Of a stretch of 64,000 nt of DNA, positions 17,201 through 24,881 are shown piece by piece (the first letter of the stretch is position 1; every line of letters starts with the position of its first letter). The stretch is from positions 7,334-71,333 of the forward strand of contig CAZECM010000008.1 in NCBI GenBank assembly GCA_964510785.1, read 5' to 3'. The stretch comes from JAAYZM01 sp964510785. GTDB taxonomy: Bacteria > Actinomycetota > Actinomycetes > Actinomycetales > Cellulomonadaceae. The notes beneath the pieces are model-generated. The model searched no databases, was not told where the DNA came from, and saw only the letters and a list, made by a program, of their open reading frames with translations. A program made the translations under genes and the position numbers.

Positions 17201-18126
17201 GTGCCGCCGCCTTTGAGGCGGCGCGGCCCCGTCCACAGGCGACGCTCCGCCCGGTACACCTACGGCTGGTTTCTGCCGATGATCACCTAAACCCGCAGGT
17301 CAAAGGGGAGGGTGCGGCGGTGGCGAGCTCGTGGAACGAAACGATCGGGCAGTACGTCGAGTGGCTGACCGCCTGCAGGCGATCGCCTGGCACGATCCGG
17401 CTGCACCGCCACTACCTCAACCACATCCGCGCGATCGCACCAACACCCGCCGAGGTCACGCACCGGAGCCTGCTGCGGTTCATGGGACAACCCCACAAAC
17501 CCGACCACGAGCGATGGTCGGACGAGACACGCAAGTCCGCCCGCTCCGTAGCCGTCGGCTTCTGCAGCTGGGCACACCGCACCGGGCTCCTCGACGACGA
17601 TCCGAGCGTCGGCCTGCCCCCGGTGTCCGTGCCTGCCGGAGTACCGAAGCCCGCACCTGAGCACGTACTCGCCGAAGGCCTCGCCGGGGCCACCCCCCGC
17701 GTGCGGCTCATGCTGCTCCTCGCCGCCTACGCCGGCCTGCGATGCTGCGAGATCGCCCAGGTCCACACCGACGACTACGTCGACGGGATCCTCTACGTCG
17801 TCGGCAAGGGCGGACGCCAACGCATCGTGCCGATCGAGCACCCCGAGATCGATTGGGGTCTGCGCCGCGCCGACGGCTGGGTGTTCCCGAACGGGCGTGG
17901 GTCGCACCTCACGGCCGGGCACGTGACCAAGCTGCTCTCCGACGCCCTGCCCGGCACGTGGACCGGCCACAAGCTCCGCCACCGCTTCGCGACCAGGTCC
18001 TACGCGGCGAACCCCGACCTGCTCGCGCTCGGAAAGGTCCTCGGCCACGCCCGCCCCGAGACCACCCAACGCTACGTCCAGGTCTCCCACGACGCATTGC
18101 GCGCCGTCGTGCGCGGCGCCCGGTAG
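17197..18126 (+). CDS. int: Tyrosine-family phage integrase
   Basis: Site-specific recombinase that inserts and, with an accessory factor, excises the prophage at tRNA-Asn. Core-binding SAM-like domain (ASSWNETIGQYVEWL...) then the catalytic domain: Arg in AGLRCCEIAQ, Lys in VVGKGGRQR, HKLRHRFAT (His-x-x-Arg), LGHARPETTQRYVQV (His and nucleophile Tyr). The GTG at 17197 overlaps the preceding stop and gives 309 residues. A GTG at 17320 with a much stronger site (AAGGGGAGG) gives 268 residues and a more usual N-terminus, so the true start is uncertain. In the lysogen the gene is separated from the operon promoter at the other end of the prophage. Confidence 0.95.
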   Translation: MSAAAFEAARPRPQATLRPVHLRLVSADDHLNPQVKGEGAAVASSWNETIGQYVEWLTACRRSPGTIRLHRHYLNHIRAIAPTPAEVTHRSLLRFMGQPHKPDHERWSDETRKSARSVAVGFCSWAHRTGLLDDDPSVGLPPVSVPAGVPKPAPEHVLAEGLAGATPRVRLMLLLAAYAGLRCCEIAQVHTDDYVDGILYVVGKGGRQRIVPIEHPEIDWGLRRADGWVFPNGRGSHLTAGHVTKLLSDALPGTWTGHKLRHRFATRSYAANPDLLALGKVLGHARPETTQRYVQVSHDALRAVVRGAR

Positions 18127-18133
18127 CCGGCGG

Positions 18134-18433
18134 CTAGCGTCCGCGCTGCCACGGCAGCGGGCGTCGTGGCGGTGGGGTGAAGATGCCGTCAGGCTGCTCG
18201 ATCCATCCGCCCTCGCGCAGGAGCCGGCGTGCGGTCTCGAGCGCCTCGGGCGTGACACGGTAGGAGCCGTCAGGCTGGAGTGCGAGTCCTGTCTCGAGAG
18301 CCGCATAGGCCGCGGCCCGGGCATCGTCGGGGTCGCCGGTGAGCACGCCCTTCAGGCCGCCGAGACGGTCGATGGTCTCGTACACGTCCGTGCGGTGGAG
18401 CGAGCGGTGGTCGGGGTAGTCGTAGCCGGTCAC
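18134..18433 (-). CDS. Hypothetical small protein
   Basis: 99 residues, hydrophilic, with repeated 'LQPDGSYRVTPEALETARRLLREGGWIEQPDG' style helices (quoted in part: LQPDGSYRVTPEALETA). Its stop is 7 bases from the integrase stop (convergent). No family is recognised. It belongs to the small accessory island between the integrase and the lysis genes. Confidence 0.6.
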   Translation of the reverse strand: MTGYDYPDHRSLHRTDVYETIDRLGGLKGVLTGDPDDARAAAYAALETGLALQPDGSYRVTPEALETARRLLREGGWIEQPDGIFTPPPRRPLPWQRGR

Positions 18434-18534
18434 GGTCCGATGATGCGCGCTCGAACAGACGTTCGCAAGGGCGGTTCGCGAGGTGTAGGCGCCCGCGGCG
18501 CGGCCAGTTTCACCCGGCCCGAAGGTAACTCACC

Positions 18535-18563
18535 TTGCGCTAGCGTTAGGTCCAGGCTATACT
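18535..18563 (+). promoter_or_regulatory. Promoter of the HicA-like module, with palindrome
   Basis: TTGCGC (18535-18540), 17-base spacer, TATACT (18558-18563): the best -35/-10 match in the prophage. An 8-bp palindrome CGCTAGCG (18538-18545) overlaps the -35 box and could be an operator for the DNA-binding partner. Start codon 36 bases downstream with a purine-rich AGAGAGGAGGAAAGG site. Confidence 0.65.
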
Positions 18564-18598
18564 GGGCTTGTTCGTACAACAGAAGAGAGGAGGAAAGG

Positions 18599-18805
18599 AT
18601 GGTGGACAAGGACACCCGCAAGGTGCTCAAGGCGGCCGAGAAGCAGGGCTTCGAGATCCGCACCAGCGCCAAGGGGTACCCGATGATCTACCGGGACGGG
18701 GTCTTCGTCACGAAGGCCGCACAGACACCCGGAGACCAGCGAGGCCTGAAGAACCTCATCGCCGCACTGCGGCGGGCCGGGTTCAGGTGGCCACCACCCC
18801 GATAG
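18599..18805 (+). CDS. HicA-like toxin candidate
   Basis: 68 residues: KVLKAAEKQGFEIR, KGYPMIYRDGVFVT, then GDQRGLKNLIAALRRAGF. The length and the beta-alpha pattern resemble the HicA mRNA-interferase fold, which cleaves mRNA. The His usual in the active strand is not obvious, so activity is uncertain. It has its own strong promoter and ribosome binding site, and a DNA-binding protein follows. I infer a toxin-antitoxin cargo module; a small RNA-binding protein of other function is possible. Confidence 0.55.
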   Translation: MVDKDTRKVLKAAEKQGFEIRTSAKGYPMIYRDGVFVTKAAQTPGDQRGLKNLIAALRRAGFRWPPPR

Positions 18806-18811
18806 CGGGAA

Positions 18812-18844
18812 GGGCCGGGAGTCGAGGTTAGCGACTCCCGGCCC
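18812..18844 (+). terminator. Hairpin between toxin and partner genes
   Basis: Perfect 13-bp stem (18812-18824 with 18832-18844) and 7-base loop, seven bases after the toxin stop. No U-run. It could attenuate transcription into the partner gene or stabilise the short mRNA. Confidence 0.6.
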
Positions 18845-18884
18845 GGTCCCCCATCTTCCTCTCACCATCCACCAGGAGGCAAAG

Positions 18885-19385
18885 ATGAGCACCATGTACA
18901 ACGCGGTGATCGACGTCGGGCGCGTCGAGCCGCTCGACGAGTACCTCGATCAGCTCGACGGCTACCACGCCGTCCTCGCCGGTACGCCGGCCGGCACGCT
19001 CGAGGTCATCATCAGCCTGCCCGCCGAGTCCCTGCGCCAGGCCGCCACGACCGCCCTCGCCGTCGTCGAGGCGGCCGGGCTCACCCCGCGCACCCTCGAC
19101 GTGCTCACGAGCGAGGACTTCGACGCCCGGCACGCCGACGACGACGGCGAGACGATCTCCGTGGCCGAAGCCGCCGAGCTGCTCGGCGTCACGCCGTCGG
19201 CCGTCCGGCAGCGCCTCGGCTCCGGCAGCCTGCCCGGGCGCCGCGTCGGCCGCGACTGGCGCCTGCCCAAGGCCGGCGTCGAGCAGCTCGCCGCCGGCCA
19301 GTTCCGCGGCATCGGCCCCGACGACGCCGCGGCGATCGCCGAGAAGCGTGCGCGCAGTCAGCGCCGCTACACCGGGACCGAGTAG
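18885..19385 (+). CDS. Helix-turn-helix DNA-binding protein, putative antitoxin
   Basis: 166 residues in two parts. The N-terminal about 80 residues form an alpha/beta domain (MYNAVIDVGRVEPLDEYLDQ..., ADSLRQAAT-like helices). The C-terminal excisionase/MerR-like helix-turn-helix is ISVAEAAELLGVTPSAVRQRL, followed by GRRVGRDWRLP. HicB antitoxins also pair a ligand-binding N-terminal domain with a DNA-binding C-terminus, but this N-domain is not recognisably HicB. AGGAGG precedes the ATG. It probably autoregulates the promoter at 18535. Confidence 0.6.
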   Translation: MSTMYNAVIDVGRVEPLDEYLDQLDGYHAVLAGTPAGTLEVIISLPAESLRQAATTALAVVEAAGLTPRTLDVLTSEDFDARHADDDGETISVAEAAELLGVTPSAVRQRLGSGSLPGRRVGRDWRLPKAGVEQLAAGQFRGIGPDDAAAIAEKRARSQRRYTGTE

Positions 19386-19414
19386 CCCACTACTGCCCCG
19401 GGCACGACGAAGCG

Positions 19415-19448
19415 GCCCCCGCCCACCCCGAGAGGGGTGGACGGGGGC
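19415..19448. terminator. Bidirectional terminator between convergent genes
   Basis: Stem 19415-19429 with 19434-19448 (14 of 15 pairs) around a GAGA loop. It lies between the end of the rightward cargo gene and the end of the leftward late operon, so it would stop both transcripts. Confidence 0.75.
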
Positions 19449-19466
19449 GCCGTGTGTCGTGGAGGG

Positions 19467-19835
19467 CTAGACGTGCGTGTTCAGCACCAGCTCGATGCCC
19501 TCACGGGCAGGGTCACCCTCGTCGAGGGCGGCGCGCAGCGCGACCAGGGACTTCCACTGCTCGGTGCCCCTGGCGATCACAGGGGCCGGGTCAGGGTTCG
19601 CGGCGAGCCACGGCACCCACACCGCGAGGAAGTCCTCGACCTGACTCAGCGCCATCACACGCGTGATCGCCGAGGAGACCGCGAGCGCGATCACCGCGCC
19701 CGGGCCAAGCCTGGACGGGTCGCCGTCGGCGATCGCCTCGAGCACGAACGGCACGAGCGCCGCGAGCCCGGGCACGAACTGGAAGATGGTGCGAACGACG
19801 GTGCGCACCGGGTGTCGGGTCTGCGTGGTGGTCAT
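19467..19835 (-). CDS. Membrane protein, holin-like, at the end of the lysis cassette
   Basis: 122 residues with two hydrophobic stretches (TIFQFVPGLAALVPFVLEAI and AVIALAVSSAITRVMAL) and a soluble C-terminus. It starts 3 bases after the endolysin stop and is last in the late operon. Position and topology suggest a holin or lysis accessory membrane protein. There is no sequence motif that proves it. Confidence 0.65.
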   Translation of the reverse strand: MTTTQTRHPVRTVVRTIFQFVPGLAALVPFVLEAIADGDPSRLGPGAVIALAVSSAITRVMALSQVEDFLAVWVPWLAANPDPAPVIARGTEQWKSLVALRAALDEGDPAREGIELVLNTHV

Positions 19836-19837
19836 GG

Positions 19838-20593
19838 TCAGTCCTCTCCTGCCAGGACCGCCGCGAAGCGCTCCACGACGGCTTGGGCGATCTTGTCGGC
19901 GTCCTTGGTGGGCAGCCCGGCCACCGCCTGGGTGACAGCGGCGCGCACGTCGGCGGCGAGCAGGGGTCGCAACTCGCGGGCGACGTCGGCGGCCGAGACG
20001 CTGGTGCCCTTGTTGACGGCCTGCTCGATTGCCTTGGTGTGGGCGAGCAGGGTGCGTACGTCGCGGCGTACGTACACGTTCTGCTGTAGGCCCAGGCGCA
20101 CGGTCATCGTCGACGAGTTGTTGATGTCCGCTGCGGCCGGAGAGAGCTTGTTCTTGTGCTCGGAGACCGCCTCGGCGATCTCCTTGATCTGCTTCTTGCT
20201 GATCTCAACCTCAGCCATGTCGTCCTCCAGGTGGGTATCGTGAGTGATGCGGTACTCGAAGTGCCACGGCTCGCTGGCGATGGGGCGGTGCCAGCCGTGC
20301 TTCGCGCCGTTCTTGATGAGCCACGCGCGGGTTGGGTTGTCGACGTCGACGGCGCGGCCGCCGCGGTCCTTGGTGTCCTTGGGGCGGTAGACGTGCTTGG
20401 ACTCCTTGGGGTGCGCCGCGAGCGGTGGCCACCCCGGCTTGCCCTGGTTGTTGTAGAGCTCCCACTGGCGCGCTTCGGTCCGAGACGACGAGGTGAGCCC
20501 CCCTGCGGGCATGCCGGCGGCCGCCATCCGCTTCCACGACGCGGCCGACTCCGGAGCGAGGGTGTGACCTCCGCCGATGCTCACGAGTGACAT
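19838..20593 (-). CDS. Endolysin, M15 D-Ala-D-Ala peptidase type
   Basis: 251 residues. The N-terminal 125 residues are an M15/VanY-like zinc peptidase: GGLTSSSRTEARQWELYNN, SKHVYRP, GRAVDVDNP (metal Asp), SEPWHFEYR (His ligand). It would cut peptidoglycan cross-links at lysis. The C-terminal half (EVEISKKQIKEIAEAVSEH..., TLLAHTKAIEQAVNKG) is alpha-helical with repeated VARELRPLLA-like segments and probably mediates wall binding or oligomerisation. It is flanked by two small membrane proteins in a lysis cassette. Confidence 0.82.
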   Translation of the reverse strand: MSLVSIGGGHTLAPESAASWKRMAAAGMPAGGLTSSSRTEARQWELYNNQGKPGWPPLAAHPKESKHVYRPKDTKDRGGRAVDVDNPTRAWLIKNGAKHGWHRPIASEPWHFEYRITHDTHLEDDMAEVEISKKQIKEIAEAVSEHKNKLSPAAADINNSSTMTVRLGLQQNVYVRRDVRTLLAHTKAIEQAVNKGTSVSAADVARELRPLLAADVRAAVTQAVAGLPTKDADKIAQAVVERFAAVLAGED

Positions 20594-20680
20594 GGGGTGC
20601 TCCTCACGGGTGGTGGGCAGGCTTGGCTCCCCGCAACCCGCGGCTCTACAGCGGCACGGGGCGGGGGCGAACGAGGGGTG

Positions 20681-20959
20681 CTACAGGTCGTGCGGGCGAG
20701 CCGGTGGGGGCGGCGGCTTGCCCTGCCAGATGTGCGCCTCGAGGACATCGACGAAGTCGCCGAGACGGCGGATCGTCACTGCGTCCTGCCGGCGTAGAGC
20801 CCAGAGCTCCACGACCTGCCCCTCGAGCTCGGCGAGTCGGCGCCGGTCGGACTCACGGGCCGAGATCTCGACGCCCCGGGCGGTCGTGCGGGAGACCAGC
20901 CAGGCGCCCCCGATCGAGACGACGGCGGTGATCAGAACGGCAGCGAGGTTCAGATCCAC
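20681..20959 (-). CDS. Small membrane protein with coiled coil (holin/lysis candidate)
   Basis: 92 residues: one N-terminal membrane helix (LAAVLITAVVSIGGAWLV), then a charged coiled coil (ESDRRRLAELEGQVVELWALRR) and a proline tail (GKPPPPPARP). Start is a GTG at 20959 with an AGGGGGTG site. The inverted repeat of the fibre switch begins 13 bases upstream, so this gene's translation signal lies just outside the invertible segment and is preserved in both orientations. Likely part of the lysis cassette. Confidence 0.65.
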   Translation of the reverse strand: MDLNLAAVLITAVVSIGGAWLVSRTTARGVEISARESDRRRLAELEGQVVELWALRRQDAVTIRRLGDFVDVLEAHIWQGKPPPPPARPHDL

Positions 20960-20972
20960 GGCACCCCCTGAT

Positions 20973-21042
20973 TCCGATAAGGCGTATTACGCCTGCGTCG
21001 ACGGGGCGTGGGTCGTGCTGTGGCAGGACAGCGGATGGGTGG
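20973..21042 (+). repeat. Inverted repeat, left arm of the tail-fibre switch
   Basis: 70 bases matching the reverse complement of 21634-21703 at 67 positions. It encodes SDKAYYACVDGAW...LWQDSGWV in the same frame as the fibre gene. Identity ends sharply on both sides. Confidence 0.92.
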
Positions 21043-21341
21043 CGTGCTCGCTGCAATCTGGCTACACGGGCTCACCGCAGGTCCGCCGCATCGGCATGAC
21101 CGTGCACTATCGGGGCTCTGTGTCACCGACCGCAGGGAACTTCGCCGCAGGTGCCGCCGTGAATGTCGCCACGTCCCCAGTCGGCTTCCGCCCCGGAACC
21201 AACGTCGTCGGCGCACTCGGGTTCGGCGGCACAACTTCCGGCGCGTACAACATCAACGGCGGGACAGGGCTCATCACGCTGCGTCCGATCTCCGCGGCGA
21301 CATCCGCCGACCTGAGTAGCATCACGCCCTACCTGAGCTAA
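20973..21341 (+). pseudogene. Silent alternative C-terminal half of the tail-fibre protein
   Basis: Open frame with no usable start, from SDKAYYACVDGAWVVLW to a TAA at 21339-21341. The shared 23 residues are followed by 99 variable ones (VRRIGMTVHYRGSV...). They are distantly similar to the expressed half (LQVRGLGHLVYMRGRV), as expected of alternative receptor-binding tips. Its stop overlaps the stop of the expressed gene at the exact centre of the invertible segment. Inversion between the 70-bp arms would join it in frame to residues 1-61 of the fibre gene. Confidence 0.85.
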
Positions 21342-21886
21342 CCGCGTGTCCACGAGAGGTTCAGCTGGACGATGTGCGTGGCTGCCGTGCTCGTGGAGAC
21401 GGATAGGGCACCACCCGAGGTAAGGACCGCAACGGCGTTCACCGCGGCGCTCGTCCCCGCCATCGCGGACATTCGCAACGCCGATGCAGGTCGGTAGGCG
21501 GCGGCCACGTTGCCGATTTGCTGCGCGGGAACGGTGAACGCGCCGCTGACGCGCCCCCGCATATAGACGAGGTGGCCGAGGCCGCGGACCTGCAGCGTCT
21601 CCGTGTTCGTGAACCCGCCCAGAAGCGGCACGTCCACCCATCCGCTGTCCTGCCACAGCACGATCCAGGCCCCGTCGACGCAGGCGTAATACGTCTTATC
21701 GGAGTCGACATAGCAGGACATACCCGACACCGGGGACGGGATCGCGGCGTCGCGGGCCGCGGTCGACGCGAAGCGCATGTTGGAGCGCCCCGCGATCCAC
21801 GCGACGATCGCGGACATCTGCGCGGGCCCGTCCGGTGGGTCGGAGGGGTCGGGGTATGGTCCGCCCTGGATCGGCTCATTCGCCAT
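21338..21886 (-). CDS. Tail-fibre/tip protein with invertible C-terminus
   Basis: 182 residues as now oriented. Residues 1-61 are constant (MANEPIQGGPYPDP..., SAIVAWIAGRSNMRFASTAA, typical of phage tail appendage N-termini). Residues 62-84 lie in the inverted repeat and 85-182 are the swappable tip. Probably a receptor-binding or cell-adhesion protein at the tail tip. The ATG overlaps the end of the preceding 71-residue gene. No recombinase gene is adjacent. Confidence 0.82.
   Translation of the reverse strand: MANEPIQGGPYPDPSDPPDGPAQMSAIVAWIAGRSNMRFASTAARDAAIPSPVSGMSCYVDSDKTYYACVDGAWIVLWQDSGWVDVPLLGGFTNTETLQVRGLGHLVYMRGRVSGAFTVPAQQIGNVAAAYRPASALRMSAMAGTSAAVNAVAVLTSGGALSVSTSTAATHIVQLNLSWTRG
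21634..21703 (-). repeat. Inverted repeat, right arm of the tail-fibre switch
   Basis: Reverse-complement partner of 20973-21042 (67 of 70 identical). It encodes SDKTYYACVDGAWIVLW...SGWV of the expressed fibre gene. With the left arm it bounds a 731-bp segment. Confidence 0.92.
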
Positions 21887-22091
21887 CAGTGGCCTCCTCG
21901 GGCTCGGGTGCGGTGTGGGGCTCTGGGTAGTCCGCGGCGATCGCCAGAGCGGACGTAGGCGTGAGCACGACGGCCTTCGCGTCGGCGGGCAACCCGAACG
22001 CGGCGGCGACCTCAGCGAACGTCATGGCAGAGCCGTCGGCGGGGGTGGGCGGCGGGAGTTCCTCGGTGTCCTCGGTGGCTGGCTCGGTCAT
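21876..22091 (-). CDS. Small acidic protein upstream of the fibre gene
   Basis: 71 residues, rich in Pro, Glu and Ala, with a short central segment MTFAEVAAAFGLPADAKAVVL that may form a helical motif. It overlaps the fibre gene start by 11 bases. No family is recognised. Its constant position before the fibre gene suggests a role in tail-tip assembly. Confidence 0.65.
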   Translation of the reverse strand: MTEPATEDTEELPPPTPADGSAMTFAEVAAAFGLPADAKAVVLTPTSALAIAADYPEPHTAPEPEEATDGE

Positions 22092-22104
22092 CTGGGCCTC
22101 CTCG

Positions 22105-22920
22105 TCACGGGGTGGTGTAGGTGACTGTCACCTGGAGCGACGTCGGCGTTTCGAGGGTGAGGTAGTCGGTGTAGGTCGACGAGTAGATCCCGAAGCCGCG
22201 AATCGTCCCCGCCAGCCACGCGGTCACCCACGCCGACGGCAAATCCCACTGCACGGTCTGTCCGACCTGAACCGTCCCCGGGCGCCACGGGCCAAACCCC
22301 GGCACGAACGACGGCGCGCCCGACGGGTTGGCCGTGTAGGCGTGCCCGTACACCACAGGAGTGTTGTTTGTGCCGTCGGGGTATGCGGACTGCCTACGCC
22401 GCGCCCGCAGCTTCGCGGTCTGGATCACTGCGCCGGAGGGCAACAACGCCGCCAACGAGCTCGCTGAGTAGCGCACGATCCCGGCCTCGATGTAGGTCGC
22501 GATGAGGATGCTCCCAGAGGCGTTGCGCTGGTCCCGGCGACCCTGCGCGATCGGCCAGATCTGGCTCGAGGGCTCGGTGTTCCACACCCACGACGAGCCC
22601 GACATGTCTCGTGACCCCATGTGCACGACAGACGGGACGATGACCTCGGTGATCGGCACCGGCGGTGCCGCGTTGGCGAGGTCCTTGGAGAGCTTGCCGA
22701 GCACGACCCACGCTCCGTCGGCGCGCACGACCACGACGAAGTCCGTCACGGCTGGCACGTACGTGGAGACCCACCGGACTCCGGTGACGACGGCGCCAGC
22801 GAGGTTCACCGACAGCGCGGCGTTCGTGGCGTCGATCGCCGTGACGACGCCGAGGCGGATGCTCGCGCTCTTGGCGTCCATGCGGGTGCGACGCAGCAGC
22901 TCGACCGCGAGGGCGCTCAT
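22105..22920 (-). CDS. Minor tail protein
   Basis: 271 residues. The N-terminal 90 residues include a small beta domain (SIRLGVVTAIDATNAALSVNLAG, like the OB-type domains of baseplate and tip proteins). The C-terminal part is beta-rich (VQVGQTVQWDLPSAWVTAWLAG...) and resembles a carbohydrate-binding or DNRLRE-like fold. Its position between the DUF5047-like tip protein and the fibre gene supports a tail-tip role. Exact function unknown. Confidence 0.7.
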   Translation of the reverse strand: MSALAVELLRRTRMDAKSASIRLGVVTAIDATNAALSVNLAGAVVTGVRWVSTYVPAVTDFVVVVRADGAWVVLGKLSKDLANAAPPVPITEVIVPSVVHMGSRDMSGSSWVWNTEPSSQIWPIAQGRRDQRNASGSILIATYIEAGIVRYSASSLAALLPSGAVIQTAKLRARRRQSAYPDGTNNTPVVYGHAYTANPSGAPSFVPGFGPWRPGTVQVGQTVQWDLPSAWVTAWLAGTIRGFGIYSSTYTDYLTLETPTSLQVTVTYTTP

Positions 22921-24065
22921 GTCGCGGCCGCCCGCACGTCACGGGTGGACATCGGGAACTGCCCACCAGGGGTGAACGGGACCGTGAAGGAGTCCAAGAT
23001 GTGCCGGCGCACCGTGCCTGCAGGGTCAGTCGGGTCGGAGATGACGTCGACGACGTCGCACGCCTCGAGCGCAGCGTTCGGCACCGACGACAGGTCCAGC
23101 GAGCGCGCTGCGCCGGTGTGCAGAGCGAGACTCGTCTGCGCGATCGCTCGAGCCTGGTCGAGGCTCGTCACCGCGGGGTTGGACTCGAAGTGCGGGGCAC
23201 GCCCCCAGAACCCTGCGCCCGGGTCTCCGTACCTGGTGGGCGAGCTCGGATCGTCGTCGTACACCGTGGCCTGCAGCGGGGCGAAGTCGCCGCTCGGCGA
23301 CTCGCCGCGGACCACCACGGCGTTGCGTACGTCCGACCGCGAAGCCGAGGACGACGCCCGGACCAGCACACCGCCCGCGCCGGCCTTGATCTGCCACACC
23401 GGCGGGGAGTCCACCGTGGGCAGATCCGCGATCACGATGCGGCCCCACGGGTCCGCGTACACCTGGGCGGGGATCGAGGCCGCGAGCGCGGTGATCGCGC
23501 CCCAGCGGTCCTCCTCGACGGTCATGGTTGGTACGCGGGCGTCGCGGGTGGCCTGGGCGACGACCTCGACGTCGGCGAGGGTCTCGTGGACGAGCTGGCC
23601 GATCAGAGACTGAGCTGAGGGGCCGGAGATCGTGCGGGGCTGGACGAAGCGATCGTCGACGATCCATGCCTCGCGGGAGCGGCCGCGGACGGTGACCTCG
23701 CCGTCGTGGGAGATCGGTCCGTCGACGTCGTCGACGCGGAACACGCCGAGGGGGATGGTCTCGACGGCGCCACCGATGTAGTGGAGCTGCCACCACACGG
23801 TGATCTCCTGGCCCGAGTTGGACAGCGGGTCGGTGTGGTGGGCGGGCAGGGCGGGGACCTGGGTGTAGGGGCCGGTCTTCAGTCGCGGGGCAACAGAGAG
23901 CGTCAGCTCGCGGCGCGTATCACGGCCCCGGGAGACAGAGACGGAGCCGCCCGTGACGGGGAGGCCGGTGTAGAGACGCTCACCGCCCCGGTCGACGTTC
24001 GCGCGCACGGAGATCTGCTGCGGTGAGGCGAGCGCGGCGAGGAAGCCCTCGGAGACTTGCAGCAC
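22917..24065 (-). CDS. Tail-tip protein, DUF5047-like
   Basis: 382 residues from a GTG at 24065 placed directly after the preceding stop. N-terminus VLQVSEGFLAALASPQQISVRANV, then beta-rich domains with VWWQLHYIGGAVETIPLGVFRVDDV and AWIVDDRFVQPRTISG. The pattern matches the DUF5047 proteins seen after the tape measure in many actinophages. It probably forms part of the tip complex. Longer frames upstream are out-of-frame shadows of the previous gene. Confidence 0.75.
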   Translation of the reverse strand: MLQVSEGFLAALASPQQISVRANVDRGGERLYTGLPVTGGSVSVSRGRDTRRELTLSVAPRLKTGPYTQVPALPAHHTDPLSNSGQEITVWWQLHYIGGAVETIPLGVFRVDDVDGPISHDGEVTVRGRSREAWIVDDRFVQPRTISGPSAQSLIGQLVHETLADVEVVAQATRDARVPTMTVEEDRWGAITALAASIPAQVYADPWGRIVIADLPTVDSPPVWQIKAGAGGVLVRASSSASRSDVRNAVVVRGESPSGDFAPLQATVYDDDPSSPTRYGDPGAGFWGRAPHFESNPAVTSLDQARAIAQTSLALHTGAARSLDLSSVPNAALEACDVVDVISDPTDPAGTVRRHILDSFTVPFTPGGQFPMSTRDVRAAAT

Positions 24066-24066
24066 G

Positions 24067-24879
24067 TCAGGCGCCCTGCTGCAGGTCGAACCACGAGTCC
24101 ACGGCGTCGAGCAGATCGGCCCAGGTGGCGTGGGTCTCGATGACCGACTGCCAGGACACGCCCGGGATGCCGCGGCCCTCGCCGGCGGGGACCTCAGTGC
24201 GCTCGACGTCGAGGGACCACCAGCGCTCGGCGAAGTCCTCGAACCCACCCGGGTTCGAGCGGGTGACGGTGGACACGTAGTACCACCCGGCGGACAGGTC
24301 CGTGGTGCCCACGGGCTGCAGCAGCAGTACTCGGCCGGCACGGAGTGACTCGTCGAGGCGGGCCGTATGGGCGCCGCGCTGGGTGGTGAGCCCGACCTTG
24401 GTGCGGTCGGCGGAGACGCCGCCCCACTGTGCGGTGGTCTGGGCGACGGTGCCCGCGCCGAGGATCTGGTAGGTGCCGCCGATCGTGGCGGACTGGATGT
24501 CTGCGAGCTCACGGAAGCGCGTGCACACGGTGAGCGAGGGGCGACCGGGGACCTTCACCCACAGCCCCTCGGCCGCACCGTTCGTGGTGAGCGCGACGGT
24601 CACGACCTTCACGACGGCGCCGCCGGCGGCATACCCGGTCAGCTCGTACGTGACCGGGGACTCGAGCGGGGCCTCGGAGTCCGATCCGACGAAGTAACCG
24701 CCGACGACGGCGAGCTCGTCGACGCCGCGCACGGGGATGTCGGGTGTGCCGGCGACCTGGCGCACGATCGTGATCACCTCGACCGACGAGGGCCACATGC
24801 CGCCGTCGACGATGAGGTTCACGGCCGCCCACGCGGGGTCGAACGTCGCTTCGAGGATCCCGTCCGGGCTCGTGGGCAT
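24067..24879 (-). CDS. Distal tail-like protein after the tape measure
   Basis: 270 residues from ATG 24879 (MPTSPDGILEATFDPAWAAV). Mostly beta-strand (VEVITIVRQVAGTPDIPVRG, VTYELTGYAAGGAVVKV). It follows the tape measure gene with a two-base gap, the slot usually held by the distal tail protein. Assignment is by position and secondary-structure pattern. Confidence 0.7.
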   Translation of the reverse strand: MPTSPDGILEATFDPAWAAVNLIVDGGMWPSSVEVITIVRQVAGTPDIPVRGVDELAVVGGYFVGSDSEAPLESPVTYELTGYAAGGAVVKVVTVALTTNGAAEGLWVKVPGRPSLTVCTRFRELADIQSATIGGTYQILGAGTVAQTTAQWGGVSADRTKVGLTTQRGAHTARLDESLRAGRVLLLQPVGTTDLSAGWYYVSTVTRSNPGGFEDFAERWWSLDVERTEVPAGEGRGIPGVSWQSVIETHATWADLLDAVDSWFDLQQGA

Positions 24880-24881
24880 GG

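Noticed and set aside
20577..21341. A rightward 254-residue gene
   Set aside because: Its first about 130 residues are antisense to the lysis genes, and it has no start near the coding part. Only 20973-21341 is meaningful, as the silent fibre module.
20973..21886. A diversity-generating retroelement acting on the fibre
   Set aside because: No reverse transcriptase and no adenine-biased template repeat; the repeats are inverted and nearly identical.
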